Shown here: piece by piece, positions 15,351-21,771 of the stretch
Position numbering within the stretch: the stretch's first letter is position 1
How the letters are laid out: the number at the start of each line of letters is the position of its first letter
Assembly: GCA_964485095.1 (NCBI GenBank)
Contig: CAZAIB010000110.1
Location: forward strand, 1 to 21,771
Source: CAYNWT01 sp964485095
GTDB taxonomy: Bacteria; Planctomycetota; Planctomycetia; Planctomycetales; Planctomycetaceae
Length of the DNA: 21,771 nt
Direction: 5' to 3'
The notes under the pieces: generated by a model
The model's database searches: none
What the model was told of the DNA's origin: nothing
Seen by the model: only the letters and a program-made list of their open reading frames with translations
Translations under genes and position numbers: made by a program

Positions 15351-17054
15351 TCACACGCGGTTCACTCTATCGCCGGTCCACGTTCTGTGTATCCACAGAA
15401 CCAGAATCAACGCCAGCAAAGGACCGAACTCAAGCCACGGTACGAATTGGTCAAACACCTGCGTGCCGTTGTAGGGCAGGGACTCAAACAGCGGTTCCTC
15501 GCCCAGAGTTCTGAACCAAAATCGCAGGTAGTAGACCATTGCGAATCCGGGCATCAGCAACCACGCGCGGTTGCGAGTAAACGCGACCAGTGGCAAAGCC
15601 CAGGCCCAGTACCAGGGATTCTGAGTCGGTGAGAGCAACCAGAACCACGCCAGCGTCAGGAACGCGCATTCCAGAACACGTTCGGTCGCTGAGCCACGAT
15701 TTGCGACTGCCAGCCAAACGGCGATAACAAGAAACACCAACGACGTCAGAGTCCGAGCCACCAGGAACGGCGTAAGGTGCGGTTCCAGCCCTAGTCGGTC
15801 CACGCACATCTGACACAGTTGAACTCGCCAGGCGTCCGGCACCACTGCGCACCAGGACTGCCGAGCGATCGGGCGGTTCCCAACCGGCCGGACGTTCTCA
15901 TACGTGATCGCAAACAAGAAGTCGTTCATCTCCCAACGCGACAGAAACGCAGTCAAACCGGCCTCAGCTGGTGGCTTTTGCTGAACCGTCGGAAGCGGCG
16001 GCATGGACGGATCAGCTTGCCACGTGATTGTGGTTCGTGGAGCCGGCTTGGATTCACCCTTCGAAAGCATGGGCCAGATAGACCCAACACACAATGCCAG
16101 GCAAACCATGCCCAGCCCCGTCGCGCGAATGAATCCCAGCCTGTTCCAGGCACGCATGAGGAACAGTGGCAGCAGGACGATGGGGAACAGCTTGGCTCCC
16201 ACCCCCAGAACAAGTGCCAGCAAAGCCAGCGCGAAGTGTGTGACGCCTTGTTTGCCGGAACGAATCAACAGCCAGACAGCCAGCGTCGAAAAGAACACGG
16301 CAATCGAATCCAGGTGACCGCTGTTGGCAAATTCCTTCAGCACCAAAGGACACCAACCGTAGGCAATCGCCCAGCCCATCGGCTTGCCCGCCTCGCGCAG
16401 CAGCAAACCCACGATCAACAGCGTTCCCATATCAAACAGAATCAGCCAGCCCTTCATCACCCCCAGACGTCCCTCAATGGAAAACGAATCGGGAGTCGTC
16501 CACGCGGCGGCCGCGAAGACCGCCTGACTGACCGGCGGGTAGACCGTAGTGATCTCACCAAAGTGAATGCGTCGCAGCGTCACATCAATCGCGCGACTGC
16601 GTGCTCGCAGTAGGGCCAACTGTCGGAGTTCGTCGTTCTCTGAAGCCGGATTTGCTCTCAACACGGCCGCCGGACTGTGCGCGTAGGGGCTAATGCCTTC
16701 ACTGACGACCAGGCCGTCCCACATGTAGCGATAGATGTCGACTTCCAAAATCGGAGACGTCATCAACATCAGAAACCGCAGCGCCAGCGCGAAGACCATT
16801 ACCGCGGCCAGGCTTTGAACTCGAGCCGCCAGCGCCACTTTGATCGCCCACAGGCTCACAATAAACGCAGCGGTCAGAACCGCAACCGTGACCAGCGTCG
16901 GGCAATCCTTCAGTTCTGTTCCGTAACCGAAACTTTTGGTCAGGAACGCAACAACCGCCATCAGCAGCCACAGCACCACGCCAGGCAACATCAGCGCGCG
17001 GACATCTCCCATGAACGAACCAGGGGCATCGGATTCAACAGTCGAAGCAGCCAT
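15351..17054 (-). CDS. Polytopic membrane glycosyltransferase, GT-C fold (GT87/mannosyltransferase-like)
   Basis: A 567-aa integral membrane protein with roughly a dozen hydrophobic segments (for example MLPGVVLWLLMAVVAFLT, HFALALLALVLGVGAKLFPI and LVFLVIAVWLAVA). The first large loop carries EVDIYRYMWDGLVVSEGISPY, the acidic motif expected of GT-C enzymes that use polyprenyl-phosphate sugars. A short WYWAWALPLVAF block near the C-terminus also fits. It starts at ATG 17054, overlapping the stop of the upstream family 2 glycosyltransferase by 1 nt (TGATG), so translation is probably coupled. The likely model is that the family 2 enzyme makes a polyprenyl-phosphate sugar which this protein uses as donor on the outer face of the membrane. 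Acceptor and sugar are unknown. Confidence 0.82.
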   Translation of the reverse strand: MAASTVESDAPGSFMGDVRALMLPGVVLWLLMAVVAFLTKSFGYGTELKDCPTLVTVAVLTAAFIVSLWAIKVALAARVQSLAAVMVFALALRFLMLMTSPILEVDIYRYMWDGLVVSEGISPYAHSPAAVLRANPASENDELRQLALLRARSRAIDVTLRRIHFGEITTVYPPVSQAVFAAAAWTTPDSFSIEGRLGVMKGWLILFDMGTLLIVGLLLREAGKPMGWAIAYGWCPLVLKEFANSGHLDSIAVFFSTLAVWLLIRSGKQGVTHFALALLALVLGVGAKLFPIVLLPLFLMRAWNRLGFIRATGLGMVCLALCVGSIWPMLSKGESKPAPRTTITWQADPSMPPLPTVQQKPPAEAGLTAFLSRWEMNDFLFAITYENVRPVGNRPIARQSWCAVVPDAWRVQLCQMCVDRLGLEPHLTPFLVARTLTSLVFLVIAVWLAVANRGSATERVLECAFLTLAWFWLLSPTQNPWYWAWALPLVAFTRNRAWLLMPGFAMVYYLRFWFRTLGEEPLFESLPYNGTQVFDQFVPWLEFGPLLALILVLWIHRTWTGDRVNRV

Positions 17055-17821
17055 CAGCGTCTCAGCAAACCGTATCTGGCAATCAAGGTCAGAATGCGCG
17101 TCCCGGCTTTGACGGTGCCACTAATGGTGCCGCTAATCTTGCTGACACCAATCCGCCGCCGGTAGGGAACCGGGATTTCCTTGTACGACAACTTGTGCCG
17201 CAGCGCCTTGAGCTGCATTTCGACCGTCCAACCAAAGTTGGTGTCGACCATCCCCAGTGCCAGCAGCTTCTGGTAATTGATCGCTCTAAAGGGACCAAGA
17301 TCAGTGTACCGGCCGCCGAAAAATTTCATCAGAAAGCAACACAACCGGTTGCCCCACACCGCCTGAGGCGGCATCGCGCCGGGTTCGCGTTCACCCAGCA
17401 TTCTTGAACCAAGCACGAAGTCGATTTCGCCGGCAAGAACCGGGCCAGCAATCTGCGGCATGAGATGCACGTGGTCGCTGTAGTCGGCATCAACAAACGC
17501 CACGACTTCCGGTGGCGTCTTTCCCGTTGCGACATCATCCGCGATTGTTTGTAATCCGCGCAGGCACGCCGATCCGTACCCGCGCCGTGGTTCGAGAATA
17601 ACCCGAGCGCCGTTTTCTGCAGCCAGCGCGGGGGTTTTGTCTGTCGAACCGTTGTCGACAACAATCACCTGCCCAACAGCAGGAAGATCGCGCAGCACAA
17701 GCGGCAGCGAGTCTTCCTCGTTGAGCGCCGGGATAACAACAATTACCCCGGCCAGAGAATCAGCAGCGTTCGGTATCTCCCCTTCGTCATTCAGCTGGTC
17801 AGCTTTTGACGAAGTGGACAT
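17054..17821 (-). CDS. Family 2 glycosyltransferase (dolichol-phosphate mannosyltransferase-like)
   Basis: A 255-aa cytosolic GT-A enzyme. Start set at ATG 17821, preceded by CAGGG with about 8-nt spacing; a GTG one codon upstream is the alternative. Nucleotide-sugar motifs are clear: VVIPALNEEDSLP (~28-40), VIVVDNGSTDKTPALA (~52-67) and the metal-binding DAD at Asp111-Asp113 (AFVDADYSDHVH). Further on, GSRMLGEREPGAMPPQAVWGN and the acceptor-side NFGWTVEMQLKAL are like polyprenyl-phosphate mannosyl/glucosyl transferases. No C-terminal membrane pair is present. It follows the lipoprotein gene by 15 nt and overlaps the GT-C gene by 1 nt, so the three form an operon. Confidence 0.93.
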   Translation of the reverse strand: MSTSSKADQLNDEGEIPNAADSLAGVIVVIPALNEEDSLPLVLRDLPAVGQVIVVDNGSTDKTPALAAENGARVILEPRRGYGSACLRGLQTIADDVATGKTPPEVVAFVDADYSDHVHLMPQIAGPVLAGEIDFVLGSRMLGEREPGAMPPQAVWGNRLCCFLMKFFGGRYTDLGPFRAINYQKLLALGMVDTNFGWTVEMQLKALRHKLSYKEIPVPYRRRIGVSKISGTISGTVKAGTRILTLIARYGLLRR

Positions 17822-17836
17822 CACGAAACCCTGAGA

Positions 17837-18163
17837 CTAGCGAGTACCTGATCCGCCACCTGAACCAGCTGGTGCTGAGAACGACGGTGAAGGGGCGTTG
17901 TAGCTCGGGGCACTATAGCTTGGAGCAGCAGTGCTCGTCGATCCACCTGAGAACGGTTGAGCCGACGGAGTGAACGACTGAGACGGTGCCGGTGAACTGT
18001 ACGTAGGCGTTGAGGAGTAAGATGGTGAGTAAGCTCCGCCACCTGACTGACATGAGTCGCAGGAATTGCAGGAGTTACAGCCTTGTTGCGACGACTGGCA
18101 ACCAATCAACGCACTAACAGCAAAGAAGGCCCCAAAAGCAGAGAAAATACAGAAGCGACGCAT
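17837..18163 (-). CDS. Small Cys-rich, Ser/Tyr/Pro low-complexity lipoprotein
   Basis: A 108-aa protein. Start set at ATG 18163, preceded by AGGAAGGA about 9 nt upstream; longer forms have no such site. It has a signal sequence with a lipobox-like ALIGC (Cys22), so it should be lipid-anchored after processing. Next comes a regular cysteine ladder with Cys29, Cys32, Cys35 and Cys38 spaced CxxC (GCNSCNSCDSCQ), and then a ~65-residue tail of Ser, Pro, Tyr, Gly and Ala in repeating units such as YSSTPTYSSPAP and APSYSAPSYNAPSPS. No catalytic domain is visible. The gene directly precedes the glycosyltransferase pair. Cysteines could bind metal or form disulfides; the tail may be a glycosylated or wall-spanning region (inference). 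The family is not recognised. Confidence 0.75.
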   Translation of the reverse strand: MRRFCIFSAFGAFFAVSALIGCQSSQQGCNSCNSCDSCQSGGGAYSPSYSSTPTYSSPAPSQSFTPSAQPFSGGSTSTAAPSYSAPSYNAPSPSFSAPAGSGGGSGTR

Positions 18164-18292
18164 GAGAGAGGTTCCTTCCTCGAAGTGTGTCAGCGTGACG
18201 TCCTTGTCAGTCAGCATCATCGGCTACATGCGATCGGTACTCTGTGTCTATCAGCACAAAGATCGACGGAACCAGGAAAATGGAACGAATTA

Positions 18293-18316
18293 GGCCCGCG
18301 TCGTAAAACGCGGGCC
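18293..18316 (-). terminator. Hairpin downstream of the sugar isomerase gene
   Basis: GGCCCGCG (18293-18300) pairs with CGCGGGCC (18309-18316) around an 8-nt loop. It lies 81 bp past the stop of the minus-strand isomerase-like gene and upstream of the lipoprotein gene. On the minus strand it is followed by TAATTCGTTCCATTTT, a weak T-rich stretch. A 10-bp direct repeat GGCCGATGAA occurs nearby (around 18337 and 18352). Confidence 0.5.
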
Positions 18317-18397
18317 CAATCAGTTCGGCACATTCGGCCGATGAATTACAGGCCGATGAAGTGGGTGGGCGGAACCTCCATCCCACGCCACGGACTT

Positions 18398-19393
18398 TTA
18401 GTCTGAGAACGCTGCGTCGAACTTAATGTCCGAACCCTGGAAGTCCACATTCTTGCAGAACTGAGCGGCCTCTTCGGCGCCGTGTTCGCGGTCCATGCCT
18501 TTGTCTTCCCATTCAACCGACAGCGGCCCGGCGTAACCGATCGCGTTGAGTGCTCGGATAATTTCTTCGAACCGAACACCACCACGGCCAACACTGCGGA
18601 AGTCCCAACCACGACGCGGGTCACCCCAGTCCAGGTGGCTGGCGAGAATACCGGTTCGACCGTTGAGAGTCGTCGAAGCATCCTTCATGTGGACGTGATA
18701 AATTCGATCAGGGAACGACCGGATGAACTCGACGGGATCCACTCCCTGCCAAATCAAGTGGCTTGGGTCGAAGTTAAACCCAAACTCTTCACGTCGATTC
18801 AGGACCGACAAAGCGCGTTCGGCTGAGTAGATGTCGAACGCGATCTCACTTGGGTGAACTTCCAAAGCGAACTTCACGCCGCATTCCTGGAAGACGTCCA
18901 GAATTGGGTTCCAACGATCGGCCAGCAGTTGGAAGCCGGCATCGATCATCTCACGCGGTGTTGGCGGGAAGTCGTAGATGCAGTGCCAGATACTGGAACC
19001 AGTAAAACCGTTGACGACATCGACCTGAAGCTTTTGAGCCGCGCGGGCTGTGTTCTTCATCTCTTCAACAGCACGTTCGTTGACACCGGCCGGGTCGCCG
19101 TCGCCCCAGACGTAGCCAGGCAGAATGCCTTTGTGACGATCGTCAATGTTGTCCAGAACCGCCTGACCAACCAGGTGGTTCGAGATTGAAAACAGCTGCA
19201 GTTCGTGCTTCTCAAGCAGTTCGCGTTTCTTCGAACAGTACGAATCATCAGACAGAGCTTTGTCTACTTCGAAGTGGTCGCCCCAACATGCGAGCTCCAG
19301 GCCGTCGTAGCCAAACTTCTTGGCCTTCTTGCACAGTTCTTCCAACGGCAGGTCAGCCCACTGACCAGTGAAAAGCGTTACGGGACGCCCCAT
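18398..19393 (-). CDS. Sugar phosphate isomerase/epimerase-like TIM-barrel protein
   Basis: A 331-aa protein of the AP-endonuclease-2/xylose-isomerase-like TIM barrel family. Start set at ATG 19393 (MGRPVTLFTGQWADLP), preceded by AAGAAGG about 7 nt upstream; a longer form would add an unrelated 50-residue stretch. Barrel motifs with likely metal ligands are visible: FGYDGLELACWGDHFEVD, LQLFSISNHLVGQ, VKFALEVHPSEIAFD, FNFDPSHLIWQGVDP, IYHVHMKDA and GPLSVEWEDKGMD. The pattern Glu-x-His, Asp-x-Ser-His, His-x-His and terminal Glu matches active-site geometry of metal-dependent ketose/aldose isomerases and epimerases. No signal peptide is present, so it is cytosolic. The precise substrate cannot be told; planctomycetes have many such paralogues. 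It is transcribed alone, away from the DUF1570 gene. Confidence 0.9.
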   Translation of the reverse strand: MGRPVTLFTGQWADLPLEELCKKAKKFGYDGLELACWGDHFEVDKALSDDSYCSKKRELLEKHELQLFSISNHLVGQAVLDNIDDRHKGILPGYVWGDGDPAGVNERAVEEMKNTARAAQKLQVDVVNGFTGSSIWHCIYDFPPTPREMIDAGFQLLADRWNPILDVFQECGVKFALEVHPSEIAFDIYSAERALSVLNRREEFGFNFDPSHLIWQGVDPVEFIRSFPDRIYHVHMKDASTTLNGRTGILASHLDWGDPRRGWDFRSVGRGGVRFEEIIRALNAIGYAGPLSVEWEDKGMDREHGAEEAAQFCKNVDFQGSDIKFDAAFSD

Positions 19394-19714
19394 TCCTGCA
19401 CCTTCTTCGTAATAAGTATCTATGAGAGAGCGGCAAGCCGGGCAATTTGTGTGGCCGCCAGGGCCGCTCAAAAGAGACGTTTCGCGTGGCAAAACGTGTT
19501 TCGAACTAAGAATTACGGTAGCGCGGAAGCGGCGAAAAGTCAAACATTCGAGATTTCGGCCCGTAACTCCTTTGAAAGTCTGCGATTGGGTTCGACCGTC
19601 TCCGTTTAGTCACTAAGGACCACCGCGAAGCAACCGTTCAGAACTCGACTCTGCGAAGTCAGCGTTTTGGAATAAACTGATCAGACTGGCCAATTCGGAA
19701 CAGGAACCACCACG
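19394..19714. other. Divergent intergenic region, no gene seen
   Basis: The 321 bp between the isomerase-like gene (minus) and the DUF1570 gene (plus) must contain both promoters. Short frames across it read as Arg/Ser-rich out-of-phase sequence. No reliable -35/-10 pair, operator palindrome or hairpin was identified. Confidence 0.5.
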
Positions 19715-21343
19715 ATGTCACGCTTGCTAGTCGCGTTCGCAATCGCCGCCGCAATCACGCCTTCCTTTGCCCACGCGGCGCAATCGCAGTCGGCCAAAGA
19801 ACGCACGCTGCGAGTCCAGCAGGAAAAACACGCCGAGCTGCAGCAGAAGTTTGAAAAGCAAGTCGACGAGATTGTCGAGTGGTGCAACGACAAAGGCCTG
19901 ATTGACGCCGCTAAGCAAACTCGCGTCATCGCAGCGCTTCCTGACCCGCGGACTTTGAGCGAAGCAAAACTGCCACGCGAAGTGCAACCGCTTAGCCCGC
20001 CCGGAGCGATTGACGATCAACGCACCTGGCACGTGAAACTGGAAACCGCGCGAAATGCGTATGCGAAAGAACTCTACCGGCTTAGTCGGACGGTTCTGCG
20101 ACTTGAATACCCCAGCTACGCCATGTCTCTGGTTCAGGAGGTGGCTCACCACGACCCCGACCACAAAAACGCGCGGCGGTTGTTGGGCTACGTTTTGTTC
20201 AAGGACAAGAAGCGGAAAGAATCTGAGTACATGGGCGAATGGGTGACTCCGTTCGAAAAGAAGATGCTGGGTTCGCTGAAGCGAAAGGTCTGGAACAAGA
20301 AGTACGGCTGGATCGCAGAGTCAGAGGTCACGAAATACGACCAGGGCCTGCGTCCCTGGAAGGGTTCGTGGATCACCGTGGAGAAGGACAACCAAATCCG
20401 ACGCGACTTCCGCAACGCCTGGGAAATCAAAACCGAACACTTCATCGTCAAAACGAATTACAGCATGGAACGCGGCGTTCAAATCGCCAGCGAACTGGAA
20501 GAGTTCTATGCGTTCTTCAAACGGACATTCGCCAGCTTCTTTGAGACTCCGGAAGAACTCCGCAACCGGTTCGTTGGCAAAGCCAGAAACCGCGGGCGAG
20601 CGACAGCTCCCAAGCAGATGGAAGTCCACTATTACCGGACCAAAGAAGAGTACGTCGATCGGCTCATCAAGAAGATCCCACAAATCGCGATCACAGAAGG
20701 CTTGTACTACGAACCGGACAAGACAACTTACTTCTATCATGACCCGGATCGCGAGACTGACGGAACGCTGTTCCACGAAGCGACGCACCAATTCTTCGAC
20801 CTTCCAACTCGAGACCACCGAGTCAACGCCGCACGCGCTAGAGCCCGGGCGTTGCGAGCGCGAGTGCTCACGAATTGGGTCATGGGCGAGAACGCCAACT
20901 TTTGGATGATCGAAGCGATTGCCTGCTATATGGAATCGTTCGAAGCCACTCCGACCGGCTACGCACTCGGGAATCCCAACTACATCCGCTTCCGCGCCGC
21001 CCACTTCAGGCTGACCAACAACGAATACTACGTGCCGCTAAAACAGTTTAGTGGCATGGGAATGAAGGCGTTCCAAAGTGACCCGAACATCGCCATGAAC
21101 TACACACAAGGCTCCGGACTGGCTCACTTCTTAATGCACTACGATGGGGGTAAGTATCGAGACGGACTGGTTGGGTTCATCGCAGACATGTATCGCCCAG
21201 ACCTCAAGAACCCGCTGCAGGAACCGTCTCTTGAAAAAGCAACGGGCACAACGTTCGTCGAGTTGGACAAGCAGTACAAGGAATACATGTCCAACCTGTA
21301 CTCGAAGAAGCAGGCTCAAAAAGAACCAGCGGCGTCACAGTAG
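19715..21343 (+). CDS. Exported DUF1570 protein, putative zinc-dependent peptidase fold
   Basis: A 542-aa protein. The ATG at 19715 follows AGGA with 10-nt spacing. A signal peptide ends at about AHAAQ (SRLLVAFAIAAAITPSFAHA). Residues ~25-90 are highly charged and helical, probably a coiled coil (RTLRVQQEKHAELQQKFEKQ). The middle ~225-300 region carries WEIKTEHFIVKTNYSMERG and the later LFHEATHQFFDLP motif gives His354, Glu355 and His358 of a zinc HExxH site, followed by MIEAIACYMESFE as the expected downstream acid-containing helix. This layout is typical of planctomycete DUF1570 proteins, for which no substrate is known. The gene appears monocistronic. The HEATH glutamate is intact, so catalysis is possible. 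Confidence 0.88.
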   Translation: MSRLLVAFAIAAAITPSFAHAAQSQSAKERTLRVQQEKHAELQQKFEKQVDEIVEWCNDKGLIDAAKQTRVIAALPDPRTLSEAKLPREVQPLSPPGAIDDQRTWHVKLETARNAYAKELYRLSRTVLRLEYPSYAMSLVQEVAHHDPDHKNARRLLGYVLFKDKKRKESEYMGEWVTPFEKKMLGSLKRKVWNKKYGWIAESEVTKYDQGLRPWKGSWITVEKDNQIRRDFRNAWEIKTEHFIVKTNYSMERGVQIASELEEFYAFFKRTFASFFETPEELRNRFVGKARNRGRATAPKQMEVHYYRTKEEYVDRLIKKIPQIAITEGLYYEPDKTTYFYHDPDRETDGTLFHEATHQFFDLPTRDHRVNAARARARALRARVLTNWVMGENANFWMIEAIACYMESFEATPTGYALGNPNYIRFRAAHFRLTNNEYYVPLKQFSGMGMKAFQSDPNIAMNYTQGSGLAHFLMHYDGGKYRDGLVGFIADMYRPDLKNPLQEPSLEKATGTTFVELDKQYKEYMSNLYSKKQAQKEPAASQ

Positions 21344-21519
21344 CCAGGTCTGGTTAGCCAGCCAGCACGAAAAGACGAGCAGGGCCAGGCCGAACAGCAA
21401 ATTGTCGTGAACCGCTTTGAAGCGGCGGCATTCGGGGTTCAACAAAGGCGAACAGCCTTATGCAAGCCTACGCGCCGGTCCCACGCGAGACCGAACGTGA
21501 CGTGATATCATTTCATTCG

Positions 21520-21771
21520 ATGAGTCATATTCCCCGAATCTTCAGCCGCAGCCCCGCGCCTGTACTCAGACGAGAACTCTCTCAACAGGCGGCTCGAAAG
21601 CGAACGTATGTCTTTCGTGTGGCCTACGCGCTGGTCATCTACTCAATGGGCGCATTGGCCATTCGGGGGATCCTGGCGATTCGAGTCGCCGGCAATCCAC
21701 TAGCGGCTTTGGGCGAAGGCTCGCGGATTTTCAGGCTCGTTGCCTGGTCGCAGTTCTGCATCGTCTACGGG
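21520..21771 (+). CDS. ABC transporter permease-like membrane protein, 5' end only
   Basis: An open frame starts at ATG 21520 (MSHIPRIFSRSPAPVLRREL) and runs 84 codons without a stop to the window edge, so the 3' part is missing. The cytosolic start LRRELSQQAARKRTYVFRVAYA, followed by a first membrane helix (LVIYSMGALAIRGILAI) and then SRIFRLVAWSQFCIVYG entering a second helix, is the usual beginning of planctomycete ABC-2-type permeases. No strong ribosome binding site is seen just upstream. The assignment rests on this N-terminal pattern alone. The 176 bp between the DUF1570 stop and this start hold a 6-bp hairpin (CCGCTT-TG-AAGCGG, ~21415-21428). Confidence 0.65.
   Translation, partial: MSHIPRIFSRSPAPVLRRELSQQAARKRTYVFRVAYALVIYSMGALAIRGILAIRVAGNPLAALGEGSRIFRLVAWSQFCIVYG

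Overview
The window looks like chromosomal DNA from a member of the Planctomycetota. The evidence is the gene content: a DUF1549/DUF1553 cytochrome protein paired with a Tat-exported DUF1501 protein, a DUF1080 protein, a DUF1570 protein, and an ECF-type sigma factor overlapping a Ser/Thr kinase whose DFG motif reads DWG. No rRNA, tRNA or CRISPR array was seen.

Left part (1-7480), plus strand. A complete homogentisate 1,2-dioxygenase gene (hmgA) is followed by a REP-associated tyrosine transposase (RAYT). The RAYT lies between two directly repeated copies, about 225 bp each, of a nested-palindrome element. Next comes a signalling group: an ECF sigma factor overlapping a membrane-anchored Ser/Thr kinase with a long repeat-like C-terminal half, then a structured non-coding stretch ending in a terminator-like hairpin, then a stand-alone response-regulator receiver. 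After these lies a decayed second copy of the 3' end of hmgA with palindrome remnants on both sides. An unassigned gene for a SAP/Rho-N-like plus single-TM protein (7484-8266) closes the plus-strand block.

Middle and right part (8311-19393), all minus strand. In transcription order: a sugar-phosphate isomerase/epimerase-like TIM barrel; a tight group of a Cys-rich lipoprotein, a family 2 glycosyltransferase and a polytopic GT-C-like glycosyltransferase (gaps of 15 nt and a 1-nt overlap); an exported lactonase-type beta-propeller, a DUF4286-like protein and a cytochrome-like/DUF1080 fusion (gaps of 84 and 94 nt); a terminator; then the DUF1549/DUF1553 and DUF1501 pair. The last groups are mostly exported proteins, consistent with periplasmic carbohydrate chemistry of the kind these families are linked to, but no substrate can be read from the sequence.

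Right edge, plus strand: an exported DUF1570 protein with an HEATH zinc motif, then the first 84 codons of an ABC-type permease-like membrane protein cut by the window end.

The most distinctive signals are the RAYT with its paired palindromic elements, the hmgA 3' relic 5.6 kb downstream of the intact gene, and the multi-hairpin RNA candidate between the kinase and the receiver gene.
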